Shown: one piece after another, positions 1-7,328 of the stretch
Numbering within the stretch: the first letter of the stretch is position 1
Layout: each line of letters opens with the position of its first letter
Virus record (IMG/VR): IMGVR_UViG_3300030331_001605
Span: 1 to 21,726 of that record
Length of the DNA stretch: 21,726 nucleotides
Source: a virus
Direction: 5' to 3' (one strand)
Notes under the pieces: model-generated
What the model was told of the DNA's origin: nothing
The model's database searches: none
The model's input: the letters and a program-made list of their open reading frames with translations, nothing else
Made by a program: the position numbers and the translations under genes

Positions 1-557
1 CTAACTCTTGTAATGTTACTTCTACCTCTGGTCCTACGTGTTTGACGGAATCTTATCATTTTTTCGCCGTCACTTACAGTACCGTCACCTGACTGATCGT
101 ACCAATCAAATATATCCAGCAGTTCTCTGAATAAATCTTCGAACTTGCCTTCATAATATTGGATCTTCTGTACTTCAGCACTTTCTGGATTACCAAAATC
201 GGCAATCTTGGGTAACAAGTATTCTTTCAATGTGTAATAAGCACACATATCTGTAAAGTCTGACTTACGTCCTATGATATTTTCAGGTACAAAAGGTGGT
301 ATATTGTTTATATCACTATAACCAACACCTGCTGAACCTAAATATTCTCTCCATCTAGCACTAGCACGAATCTTTTCATTGATTCTGTTAGTGGCTTTTT
401 GTGTAAGATCTTCGAGATAATTGTTTAAATTACCAGGGGCATCAGGAACATCTGTAAAGTTAATCTCATTGGCTTCAAATAGCCTTTGATCTTTGTCCTT
501 TACGTCAACTGCTTCTGCGTAACTAATTACTGTTGATCCTGATAGTATAAATGCCAT
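1..557 (-). CDS. Head-completion/connector-like protein, partial
   Basis: This reading frame begins with ATG at 557 and runs off the left edge; 185 residues are visible. It follows the capsid gene by 13 bases on the same strand, the usual place for a head-completion or head-tail connector protein. I do not recognise the family from sequence alone. The visible part is mostly charged and probably helical. Residues 154-165 (DQSGDGTVSDGE) fit the EF-hand calcium loop: D at 1, S at 3, D at 5, G at 6, V at 8 and E at 12. The visible C-terminal part is Arg/Thr-rich. An AGGAG ribosome site lies just upstream, inside the space after the capsid stop. The connector role is inferred from gene order only; the frame itself is convincing. 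Confidence 0.75.
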   Translation of the reverse strand, partial: MAFILSGSTVISYAEAVDVKDKDQRLFEANEINFTDVPDAPGNLNNYLEDLTQKATNRINEKIRASARWREYLGSAGVGYSDINNIPPFVPENIIGRKSDFTDMCAYYTLKEYLLPKIADFGNPESAEVQKIQYYEGKFEDLFRELLDIFDWYDQSGDGTVSDGEKMIRFRQTRRTRGRSNITRV

Positions 558-570
558 TACTCAACTCCTA

Positions 571-1518
571 TTACGCAGATGCTATGCCTGAAGGTAAGTT
601 GTTACTTCTAACGAATCTGAGCCCTACTGCTTGTCCGATTAGTCCTTCTAACAATGCTTGGTTTGCCAAGTCTTGTGAAATACCTGCGATTGCTCCGCCG
701 GCAATACCACCTACACCGTTAAGTTCACTAGCAAGTTTAAGTTCTTGTGCTGGTGTTATAACTGCGTAGTAGAATCCACCTACGTCTGCTGGGGCATTTT
801 GTGCCCTCAGATTAGCAACTGACTTACTGAACTGTGCCAACGATGCTGTGGATGATCCCACACCACTTTGTGTAGCAACTGCTCTAATAAAGTTACTTCT
901 GATCTGAGCAAATCCATTTCTTAATGTAGCCACAAAGTCGTGGTTGTCATTTTGGATATCGTTGAACATCTTGACTGATGGATCTCTCTTGATCGCATAT
1001 CCCATTGCTTCATTACTGAAAACAACGGCTAAATCTGCGGTTGTAATTTCTGTGTTAGCATTACCATCGTTAGAAACGTTGATACCTGAAATATCTGTTA
1101 GTGCTGATGTACCGCCTGAAAGCATTACTCTCATACCTTCTACGTCTGTTGCTTGAGCAATAGATCTTGAAAGTCTTGTAACTAATGCGTTTCTGACTGT
1201 GTCCATGCCACCGTCTTCAAGTGCTTCTTCAGAGATTGTTGAACCTGCTGATTTTTTGTTTACAGATAGTGTTACTGATGTTGGATTGAAATTGAAACCA
1301 TCATTAATGAGGTCTGCGTTATCCGATACACTCGTGTTACCATCTGGGTAGACGTTAGTCAATGGAATCTTCATCTGATTACCGATTGCGCCACTTAGGT
1401 TATATGAGTTTACAATTAATGAAGGATTTGGAAGTAAGACCGCATCATCATAATATGGAATAAGGTCTGCCACTACGTCCGCATATAGTTCATTAATTTG
1501 TGCTGTTGTTGTTGCCAT
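571..1518 (-). CDS. Major capsid protein (HK97-fold type, predicted)
   Basis: This 315-residue protein follows the scaffold gene directly and sits two genes after the portal, the canonical position of the major capsid protein. The N-terminus (MATTTAQINELYADV) is helical and is followed by a long beta-rich body with alternating Asn/Thr/Val stretches. The segment around residues 70-135 (NADLINDGFNFNPTSV, then STISEEALEDGG) resembles the P-domain and spine-helix region of phage coat proteins that lack a long propeptide. No protease gene is seen nearby and the N-terminus has no obvious delta domain, so assembly probably depends on the separate scaffold. AGGAG lies 8 bases before the ATG. The capsid role rests on size, order and general composition; a database fold match was not possible here. 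Confidence 0.85.
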   Translation of the reverse strand: MATTTAQINELYADVVADLIPYYDDAVLLPNPSLIVNSYNLSGAIGNQMKIPLTNVYPDGNTSVSDNADLINDGFNFNPTSVTLSVNKKSAGSTISEEALEDGGMDTVRNALVTRLSRSIAQATDVEGMRVMLSGGTSALTDISGINVSNDGNANTEITTADLAVVFSNEAMGYAIKRDPSVKMFNDIQNDNHDFVATLRNGFAQIRSNFIRAVATQSGVGSSTASLAQFSKSVANLRAQNAPADVGGFYYAVITPAQELKLASELNGVGGIAGGAIAGISQDLANQALLEGLIGQAVGLRFVRSNNLPSGIASA

Positions 1519-1539
1519 AATTTTTCTCCTATATGTGCA

Positions 1540-2406
1540 TTATCTGAGTGTCCTAGAGTTACCTATATCTCTATGACTTCTCATTTTATCTATATTCTTA
1601 CGGATCATAGAATCTGTTATTTGATTCCTGTTTAATGATCTGTTAGTGTTTCGCAAATTGACAAATGCTGATCTGTACTCGGGATCTGACTTCATTCGAC
1701 TTTCATCGACTCCTGTTGTTTTCCCTGAATCAACTTTTGCTGAATCCACGTCATAAGTGTCAACACCTTTTTTGGCAAATGGCAAACCTAGACTTTTACC
1801 AACTACTTCTACAGCAGTTTTATAGTCTGGCTGTTCACCATCAGTGGTAAGATAATCCTCACCATTCTTGATGGCAAATGTTTGCCCTTCAACTTGAAAC
1901 ATATCTCTGGCTTTCATCAAGTCTACCACAGCATCTTTTTGCTCTGGCTTCCATGTAGTAGGCATGCTTTCCTTTAGTGTACTAATATGCTCTCTTACAG
2001 CATAGTCTGTTTTGACTTTGCTTAACTCTGCTTTGAGTTCTTCAACTGTTTGCTCCCTTTTTTGAACAGCACTTTTTAGTGCTTCAACGTCTAGAGAATT
2101 ACTCTCTGGAGAGGCTGATCTCAGTTGGTTTACTACCTGTTTTACTTGTCCAAAGTTATCAACTTCCAAGTCTTGAAGTATTCTACTTTCTACATCCTTC
2201 TTGGCATTTACAGCAATCCTATCAGTTTCTTCACGTGTGTAAACACGTTTGCCATCTACATAGAATTTGCCTTCTTTATGCTCTAGAGAAGGGCCTTTTG
2301 GTGCTTCTACTTCTACTTCAGATTTTTGGTCTTGTACCTCAGTTTCTGTGACTGGTTGCACTGTTTCACCTGCAACTGGTGTATTTACATCTAGTCCTTC
2401 TGACAT
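1540..2406 (-). CDS. Capsid assembly scaffolding protein
   Basis: A 288-residue, highly charged protein encoded between portal and capsid genes, where phage scaffolds normally lie. The first 45 residues are acidic and rich in Val/Glu/Thr, followed by a short YVDGKRVYTREE segment. Residues about 95-150 form a Lys/Glu/Leu-rich heptad pattern consistent with a coiled coil. The C-terminus is Arg/Asn-rich and basic (SHRDIGNSRTLR), matching the coat-binding basic tails of scaffolds such as that of P22. No protease catalytic motif is visible, so I favour a pure scaffold over a protease-scaffold fusion. An AAGGAG ribosome site precedes the ATG. It probably fills the procapsid and leaves or is degraded before packaging. 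Confidence 0.8.
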   Translation of the reverse strand: MSEGLDVNTPVAGETVQPVTETEVQDQKSEVEVEAPKGPSLEHKEGKFYVDGKRVYTREETDRIAVNAKKDVESRILQDLEVDNFGQVKQVVNQLRSASPESNSLDVEALKSAVQKREQTVEELKAELSKVKTDYAVREHISTLKESMPTTWKPEQKDAVVDLMKARDMFQVEGQTFAIKNGEDYLTTDGEQPDYKTAVEVVGKSLGLPFAKKGVDTYDVDSAKVDSGKTTGVDESRMKSDPEYRSAFVNLRNTNRSLNRNQITDSMIRKNIDKMRSHRDIGNSRTLR

Positions 2407-2449
2407 TGTTTTCTCCTTTTAGTCCCTGAGTGGGGTTATATTCAAGGTA

Positions 2450-4189
2450 TTATAGACCATTTTCACTGCTAGTACTATTAAGCAGTTCTTCTAATCTATT
2501 GCGTACCTTGTCACGCATAACTTCTTTTATTCCTGGGGCATTGATACTGTTTCTTTCTTCATAATCAACACCTGGATTGTTCTTTTCTAGTTGTAGTTCA
2601 TATTCACCATGCGATTTGAATGGCATGTGTATAACTGTGCCATCTTCTAATGTATGTGTATGTGTACCACTACCTCCTAGTTCTCTTGCCCTTGCTTCTG
2701 CTTCTGCTTGTGTGGCAAATTCTTCTGCTACAAATTCTGTAACTGTACTTGTAACAGCACTAGGTCTTTCTAAGAAAACACTTTCATATTTTTCATAAGC
2801 ATCTATTAATTGTGTCATTTCATGTATTTCATGCTCTAGTGCTCTCTTGTTATATTGTCTGTTGTAACTAATTTTAAAGTCTTCTGGTTTCATTTGGTTT
2901 GTCCAATCAAAATACATATCGAACAATTTGCTTTCTGCGTTCTCTAAATTAGTTGCTTTCTTTCTGATCAGTGCCGCAAGTTTGTCATCAAATACTTCTA
3001 TTTGATTGCCACTACGTGCACTTCTAATTAAGTCTTCACTACGCAACATAGATATTTGCGTTAGTTTGTTTATTTTGCTGTCTATCAATTCTCTTATTTC
3101 TGATATTGCGTCTAATGGTGGTGACGCAAATTGATACACAAAGTTCTGTTGGTCGCCAGTCAATCCTCCCTGGACTCTGATTACTGCTCCAGGTTCTGCT
3201 CCTACTTGCCCATCATTTAGGCTGTCTGTGGTTTCATCTACTACTAATGTTGGATGGGCACCATATGTAATAGCACTATATATTTCAGCACTATCACCAT
3301 ATATGCTACGTTGTATTTGTGCTACATCAAATATTATTGTACTACCAATATTGCTGTGTACTTTTACATTTTGATATAGTGTAACTATTGGTATATATCC
3401 TAGTTCATTTACTTGTCTTATTCTAAATGTGTTTTCACCTACTTGTTCTAAATTTGCGTCATCAACTGGTGGTGTATAATCTTCATCATTTCCTACAAAA
3501 ATTGTATCTATAAATTCTGGTGTAAGCACTCTATATACAGCATGTGATTCATTTTCTTCTAGTTTGATCACCATATCGTCAAGTTTTAGGTTACCGTCTA
3601 TATCATACTTGTAACTCCAATTGGTTACATCTTCTGGTGTGTGTATTTTGAATTTGGGTATATCACTGCCTGTTGGTTTGTAACAACCTATGTGTAATAC
3701 ACCATATACTGTTGTTAGTATATCTACTTGGCTCATGAATTCTGCTAATGTAGAACCTTCTCCATCTACGTCTTCTACAAACATATCCATTTCTGGTTGT
3801 TCACCTAATTGACGTTGTGGAGGATTACGAAACAGTATAGCATTATATTCACTTGCTATAAGTTTTACATAATTGTACACAGGTGTATTATCAATTTTTT
3901 CACTGTAAAAACTACCACCTAGATAATCCTGTCCTTTTGATACTTCATTTTTTGTAAGTCCGTGTTCTACTTTGGCTTTAAACTTTGCTACATATGATCC
4001 GTCCTCACTTCTTTCATATGTGTTTATGGTTTCACTAGGTGTATTGAGATCTACTTGATATGCTCTGAGATATTGAGCATCTTTGTATTCTGGTCCTGAG
4101 TGATATGAATTGATTGCTAAACGCCAGTCATCATAATACTTGTCGTATAATGAATGCGTGCCAGTTATATAGTCTATGTATTCTGACAA
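2450..4189 (-). CDS. Portal protein
   Basis: A 579-residue protein upstream of scaffold and capsid genes. It has the features of SPP1/HK97-like portals: an N-terminal helical clip/wing region, a beta-rich centre (about 175-290), then a long helical crown with ELIDSKINKLTQISMLRSEDLIRSARSG around 370-400, typical of the portal stem/tunnel loop. It should form the dodecameric ring at the capsid vertex and dock TerL. The start is a TTG at 4189, with GGAG five bases upstream; no in-frame ATG occurs in the first 100 residues. A late-promoter-like GATAAATA lies 35 bases before the start. Residues 506-531 hold a His-rich segment (H510, H512, H521, H527) that looks like a small inserted module. The frame and role are well supported. 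Confidence 0.88.
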   Translation of the reverse strand: MSEYIDYITGTHSLYDKYYDDWRLAINSYHSGPEYKDAQYLRAYQVDLNTPSETINTYERSEDGSYVAKFKAKVEHGLTKNEVSKGQDYLGGSFYSEKIDNTPVYNYVKLIASEYNAILFRNPPQRQLGEQPEMDMFVEDVDGEGSTLAEFMSQVDILTTVYGVLHIGCYKPTGSDIPKFKIHTPEDVTNWSYKYDIDGNLKLDDMVIKLEENESHAVYRVLTPEFIDTIFVGNDEDYTPPVDDANLEQVGENTFRIRQVNELGYIPIVTLYQNVKVHSNIGSTIIFDVAQIQRSIYGDSAEIYSAITYGAHPTLVVDETTDSLNDGQVGAEPGAVIRVQGGLTGDQQNFVYQFASPPLDAISEIRELIDSKINKLTQISMLRSEDLIRSARSGNQIEVFDDKLAALIRKKATNLENAESKLFDMYFDWTNQMKPEDFKISYNRQYNKRALEHEIHEMTQLIDAYEKYESVFLERPSAVTSTVTEFVAEEFATQAEAEARARELGGSGTHTHTLEDGTVIHMPFKSHGEYELQLEKNNPGVDYEERNSINAPGIKEVMRDKVRNRLEELLNSTSSENGL

Positions 4190-4223
4190 TTTTTCTCCGT
4201 AAATTTATAGATGTTCAACAAAG

Positions 4224-4231
4224 TATTTATC
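4224..4231 (-). promoter_or_regulatory. Late-promoter-like box GATAAATA upstream of portal
   Basis: On the minus strand this reads GATAAATA followed by C. It lies 35 bases before the portal start, which gives a short leader containing the GGAG ribosome site. The octamer matches the T4-type late promoter (TATAAATA) in seven of eight positions and recurs elsewhere in the window in similar places. No -35 element is needed for that promoter class. Confidence 0.6.
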
Positions 4232-4249
4232 TTTTTATCACAAAATTGG

Positions 4250-4278
4250 TTGACCTTTCCTGTAAATTAGTATATAAT
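4250..4278 (+). promoter_or_regulatory. Sigma70-like promoter for a candidate ncRNA
   Basis: TTGACC at 4250-4255 and TATAAT at 4273-4278 are separated by 17 bases, an almost ideal host sigma70 promoter. The predicted transcription start, about 4285, coincides exactly with the first base of a 12-bp closing stem of the downstream RNA candidate. Confidence 0.75.
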
Positions 4279-4284
4279 AGTAAT

Positions 4285-4473
4285 GTTGGATGGCATATAT
4301 TTAACAATTGACTTTAAGGAGGAAACTGTTAGTAGTGTGTAAGACTGGTGTAGTTACAAGTCGATGCCATTCAACAACTTAATACACAAACACATCACAT
4401 AAGTAAAATTGGCTTGTCCTAACAAACCTACCTCGTAAGAGACAAAGAACCTCAGGATGCTGGGGTTTTTTTG
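4285..4473 (+). ncRNA. Candidate structured non-coding RNA
   Basis: A roughly 190-base transcription unit with its own promoter and terminator and no substantial reading frame. GTTGGATGGCAT (4285-4296) pairs with ATGCCATTCAAC (4364-4375) as a 12-bp stem with a single G-U pair. Inside it, GACTT (4310-4314) pairs with AAGTC (4358-4362). A perfect Shine-Dalgarno sequence, AAGGAGG (4316-4322), lies within the loop but is followed only by a possible GTG-started 15-residue peptide (4335-4382). The 3' half is A-rich with a small CTC-GTAA-GAG hairpin (GNRA-type loop) near 4433-4442. It could be a trans-acting small RNA, a ribosome-site decoy, or a short leader-peptide transcript. I do not recognise a known family. 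This also accounts for the long gap between portal and cassette. Confidence 0.6.
4448..4473 (+). terminator. Rho-independent terminator
   Basis: AACCTCA pairs with TGGGGTT across the six-base loop GGATGC (one T-G pair), followed at once by a run of T residues. This would end the candidate ncRNA and separate it from the cassette promoter four bases further on. Confidence 0.8.
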
Positions 4474-4476
4474 TGG

Positions 4477-4505
4477 TTGACAGGCTAAGATAAATATGTT
4501 ATACT
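4477..4505 (+). promoter_or_regulatory. Sigma70-like promoter for the sugar cassette
   Basis: TTGACA at 4477-4482 and TATACT at 4500-4505 are 17 bases apart. The expected start point, about 4512, falls on the ATG of the 58-residue gene, so its mRNA may be leaderless. A GATAAATA box (4489-4496) lies within the spacer, so both an early (host sigma70) and a late-type promoter may overlap here. Confidence 0.75.
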
Positions 4506-4511
4506 ATACGA

Positions 4512-4688
4512 ATGTATGAAATAATCACAGAGCCTAATAAAGAATTTTTTATTGGTACAAAGTATTGGAATAATCATGCGTGTGCTTTAGCATACTGTCA
4601 TTTACTAAACCAACGATTACCCAACATTTTCTTTGGTGTTAGGCCCGTTAATGATAAATATTTATCAACAAAGAGAGATCATGAATAG
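4512..4688 (+). CDS. Small hypothetical protein, 58 residues
   Basis: ATG at 4512 opens a 58-residue frame (MYEIITEPNKEFFIGTKYWN...) that ends at TAG 4686-4688, overlapping the next gene's ATG (4681) by 8 bases. The same stop-start overlap style joins the rest of the cassette. The composition is protein-like, with a Trp, several Tyr/Phe and a central ACALAYCHLLNQ segment that may form a helix with two cysteines. No Shine-Dalgarno sequence lies before the ATG; the sigma70-like promoter would place the transcript's 5' end at or next to the start codon. I do not recognise a family. A role tied to the following HTH gene is possible from position only. Confidence 0.55.
   Translation: MYEIITEPNKEFFIGTKYWNNHACALAYCHLLNQRLPNIFFGVRPVNDKYLSTKRDHE
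4653..4666. promoter_or_regulatory. 14-bp perfect palindrome, late box or operator
   Basis: GATAAATATTTATC is a perfect inverted repeat that places the GATAAATA octamer on both strands. It ends 14 bases before the ATG of the two-HTH protein. It may be a late promoter for that gene, or an operator bound by a dimeric regulator, perhaps the HTH protein itself. Confidence 0.4.
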
Positions 4689-5088
4689 AATAAATTTTTT
4701 CGAAAAATGGGGCATACGTTGTAACGAAATAGCCGAAATAGAAGGTGTTACACCAGAAGCAATCCGTATGCGTGTAAAAAACTTTGGCAATCCATGGCAA
4801 AGAGCAAAAAAAGCCAGTAAGTTTGAACTTAAATATGGTAAAACAATCAAAGAACTAGCAGAAGCAGAAGGTGTACATCCTGTTACTATTGCTAGACGTG
4901 AATATTTGTATGGTGATGCTTATTATATTACACCTTTAGCAGACGGTTCTATCAAAGAGACTTGGAACAAAGGCAAAACTTTTTCAGGAGAACATTGGTC
5001 TACAAATCCAAACAGTGGTTTCTCAGGTTCTAGAAGAGGCAGACCACAGTTTATGGATCAATACTATGATAGAAACAAAAAATCCTAA
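4681..5088 (+). CDS. Tandem helix-turn-helix DNA-binding protein
   Basis: A 135-residue protein with two successive helix-turn-helix units, at residues 14-37 (NEIAEIEGVTPEAIRMRV) and 55-78 (IKELAEAEGVHPVTIARREY). Both follow the pattern E-[IL]-A-E-x-E-G-V-x-P-x-x-I, so they look like an internal duplication. The C-terminal part carries WNKGKTFS and SRRGRPQF; the latter contains an RGRP AT-hook core. Such modules occur in phage regulators and as DNA-binding domains attached to homing endonucleases, but no nuclease motif is seen here. The ATG at 4681 was chosen because AAAGAGAG precedes it; an upstream TTG in frame (4633) lacks a ribosome site. It may regulate the cassette. Confidence 0.75.
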   Translation: MNRINFFEKWGIRCNEIAEIEGVTPEAIRMRVKNFGNPWQRAKKASKFELKYGKTIKELAEAEGVHPVTIARREYLYGDAYYITPLADGSIKETWNKGKTFSGEHWSTNPNSGFSGSRRGRPQFMDQYYDRNKKS

Positions 5089-5713
5089 ACTAAAAATTAT
5101 ACAAGGCGATGAACAACAGATTGCCCGTAATCTCAACAGATTGCCAGACATAGATGAAAATATATTGGCAGTTAGACAAGAATTTATTGGCAAACCAGAA
5201 GTTTGTCACACATTAGTATCACATATAATACGTTTAAGACGTAAACCAAAAGACTCCGAACAACGTAAATTGTTTATGGAGTTACTAGAAGAATATCTCG
5301 ATGTTTTCCTCCAACATATGGATATACGTTGGTTGCTGAGCATTTGTGACACCATGGTGGACATAGGTGACCCTATCACAAGTGCTACAGCAATGAACAT
5401 AGTACAATGTATAAACAGATGTAACATAGACAGCACAATACTTGTAAATGTAGTAGACGGTAGATTAAATGAAAACAGATTGGCACAAGAAATAAAAGTG
5501 CCTACTTGGGGTGGTATGATCACAGCAGATATACCCTCAGGTGATATGATATACAATATGATGAATAGATTAGATAGTGTTGTAAGCAAACATGATTTAC
5601 TTTGGAAAATATGGTGTGAAATAAAAAATAGAAGTAGACAGGACCAAAACATTGTGTTGAACCATTTGTGTTCAGCAAGTAGATTTAGATACCAAAGGAG
5701 TTTCTTTCCATGA
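5066..5713 (+). CDS. Hypothetical protein of the sugar cassette, 215 residues
   Basis: ATG at 5066 gives 215 residues; an in-frame GTG at 5015 would add 17, but those extra codons are only a shifted reading of the upstream gene. The start overlaps the HTH gene by 23 bases, and the stop overlaps the glycosyltransferase start (ATGA). The protein looks helical: basic N-terminus (KNPKLKIIQGDEQQIARNLNRLP), an RLRRKPKDSEQRKLFMELLEEYLDVFLQ helix around residues 75-100, a WLLSICDTMVDIGDPITSATAMNI segment, and a basic C-terminus. No catalytic motif or membrane segment is evident. I do not recognise the family. Its place just before the glycosyltransferase suggests a linked role in surface glycan or virion modification, but this is only context. 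Confidence 0.75.
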   Translation: MIETKNPKLKIIQGDEQQIARNLNRLPDIDENILAVRQEFIGKPEVCHTLVSHIIRLRRKPKDSEQRKLFMELLEEYLDVFLQHMDIRWLLSICDTMVDIGDPITSATAMNIVQCINRCNIDSTILVNVVDGRLNENRLAQEIKVPTWGGMITADIPSGDMIYNMMNRLDSVVSKHDLLWKIWCEIKNRSRQDQNIVLNHLCSASRFRYQRSFFP

Positions 5714-6417
5714 TAGATATAGTATGCTTCAGTTGGGGTCCTAAGTTTGATCCTGAATATGTAAACAATTTATACCATAGTGTAAAACGTAACACAACTG
5801 TAGAACACAGATTTATATGTTACACAGACAGACCCAAAGGCATAGAGTGTGAAACAAGACCATTTCTAGTAGACTTACCTGTTTGGTGGTATATCATAGG
5901 CCTTACAAATCCAGAACATGAACATCATAACAAAGTTGTATATATGGACCTGGATACTATAATCACAGGTAATATTGATGATATACTTAATATGGATGTA
6001 CCATTTGCTACAATAAGTGATTTTGGTTGGCCCAGTGGCTTACAAACTGCTTGGATCATGTGGGATAAAACTGTGCGTGATAATGTGTGGAAATACTTCA
6101 CAAGCAAATACCAACCCAGTGAATATCCAGATCTAGATTGTGATTACACACAATGGGGTGGTACAAATCAGTTTTTAGAAGAGTGTATGGGTGTAGTTAG
6201 AATAAACAGGAATCCTGTACCAGCAATACAAGACGCACCGCCTGTGATACGTTTACAAAACAAATTTCCAGGCACATGTGTAAGTTACAAAGTAAATCAA
6301 TTACATGCTGTACAGCAGTTAGACAAACACATAAAGATGGTATTCTTTCATGGCAAACCTATGCCACATGAAGTAAGAAACATAGAATGGATGAAACAAC
6401 ATTGGAGAACAGCATGA
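5710..6417 (+). CDS. Glycosyltransferase, GT8-like
   Basis: A 235-residue protein with the layout of a GT-A fold family 8-type glycosyltransferase. It has an N-terminal beta strand and nucleotide-binding start (MIDIVCFSWGPKF), a YHSVKRNT helix, then VVYMDLDTIITGNID with the metal-binding DxD pair D80/D82, followed by acceptor-site loops (YTQWGGTNQF) and a late HGKPMPHE segment where GT8 enzymes carry the HxxGxxKP-like metal/diphosphate motif. It would move a sugar from a nucleotide-sugar donor to an unknown acceptor, perhaps a virion protein, host surface glycan or DNA. ATGA overlaps join it to both neighbours, and AGGAG lies upstream. The next gene encodes a sugar-nucleotide epimerase-type enzyme, so donor supply and transfer are probably linked. 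Confidence 0.85.
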   Translation: MIDIVCFSWGPKFDPEYVNNLYHSVKRNTTVEHRFICYTDRPKGIECETRPFLVDLPVWWYIIGLTNPEHEHHNKVVYMDLDTIITGNIDDILNMDVPFATISDFGWPSGLQTAWIMWDKTVRDNVWKYFTSKYQPSEYPDLDCDYTQWGGTNQFLEECMGVVRINRNPVPAIQDAPPVIRLQNKFPGTCVSYKVNQLHAVQQLDKHIKMVFFHGKPMPHEVRNIEWMKQHWRTA

Positions 6418-7328
6418 AGATATTGATAACAGGTGGAGCAGGATTTATAGGCTCATATGTAGTAGAAAAATGTATTCAAAGAGGGCATGAGCCGATAATA
6501 TTTGATCATTACAACAGACAAGAACAATATCCTTGTCCTGTTATACTAGGTGATGTACGTGATGAAGTTGCTGTAACAGAAGCAATGGCACATGTAGATG
6601 CTTGGATACATTTGGCCGCAGTATTGGGTACACAAGAAACTATTGATAATCCAAGACCTGCCGCACAAAGTAACTTAATGGGTGGACTAAACATGTTAGC
6701 CGCCGCAAAACAATACGGCTTACCAGGTACATATATTGGCGTAGGTAACCATTGGATGAACAATCCTTACAGTATAACCAAAACAATGATAGAACGTTTT
6801 GTAAACATGTACAACAAAGAACACAACACCAAAGTAAACATAGTGCGAGCCATGAATGCTTATGGTCCAAGACAAAGACCTGTACCACCATGGGGAGACA
6901 GCAAAGTAAGAAAGATTACTCCATCGTTTATATGTAGGGCACTAGAAGGCTTAGACATAGAAGTATATGGCGATGGCAAACAGATATCAGATATGTGTTG
7001 GGTAGGAGATGTAGCACATGCCTTAGTTGTAGCCACAGAAAAAGCCGCACAAGACATAGTGTTTCCAGAACCTGTAGAAGTAGGACCAGCACATAGCAAA
7101 CAAGTAGGTGAAATAGCACACTTGATTGTACACTTAACAGGCAGTAACAGTAAAGTAGTAAACTTACCAATGCGTCCAGGAGAAATACCAGGTGCCACAG
7201 TAAGTGCTGATGTAAACACACTAAAACATGTAGACATGACAGAAGCCAGTCTTATGCCAGTTGCTAAAGGCATGGAGATCACTATAGAATATTATAAGGA
7301 ACTGTTAGATGCGAACAAAAAGGCCTAG
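6414..7328 (+). CDS. NAD-dependent sugar-nucleotide epimerase/dehydratase
   Basis: A 304-residue extended short-chain dehydrogenase. The start MKILITGGAGFIGSYVVE contains the Rossmann GxxGxxG signature (residues 7-13), followed by a GDVRD cofactor loop, HLAA at 66-69, the active-site Y119-x-x-x-K123 (YSITK), and NAYGPRQRP at 148-156, all typical of GalE/RmlB-like enzymes. The usual Ser/Thr-rich segment before the catalytic Tyr (SSxxVYG) is replaced by YIGVGNHW, so the common catalytic Ser/Thr appears absent. ATG 6414 overlaps the glycosyltransferase stop as ATGA, with GGAG upstream; an earlier in-frame ATG at 6387 lies inside the glycosyltransferase gene and is less likely. Exact substrate cannot be told. 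It likely makes or modifies the sugar donor for the neighbouring transferase. Confidence 0.88.
   Translation: MKILITGGAGFIGSYVVEKCIQRGHEPIIFDHYNRQEQYPCPVILGDVRDEVAVTEAMAHVDAWIHLAAVLGTQETIDNPRPAAQSNLMGGLNMLAAAKQYGLPGTYIGVGNHWMNNPYSITKTMIERFVNMYNKEHNTKVNIVRAMNAYGPRQRPVPPWGDSKVRKITPSFICRALEGLDIEVYGDGKQISDMCWVGDVAHALVVATEKAAQDIVFPEPVEVGPAHSKQVGEIAHLIVHLTGSNSKVVNLPMRPGEIPGATVSADVNTLKHVDMTEASLMPVAKGMEITIEYYKELLDANKKA

Noticed and set aside
5206-5652. 148-residue minus-strand frame opposite the unknown cassette protein
   Set aside because: It has Ser/Ile/Leu-rich composition typical of antisense frames, and the plus-strand gene is tied to neighbours by overlaps.
6860-7282. 140-residue minus-strand frame inside the epimerase gene
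   Set aside because: It is antisense to a gene with clear Rossmann and YxxxK motifs; composition is Ser/Thr/Pro/Cys-rich as expected for a shadow frame.
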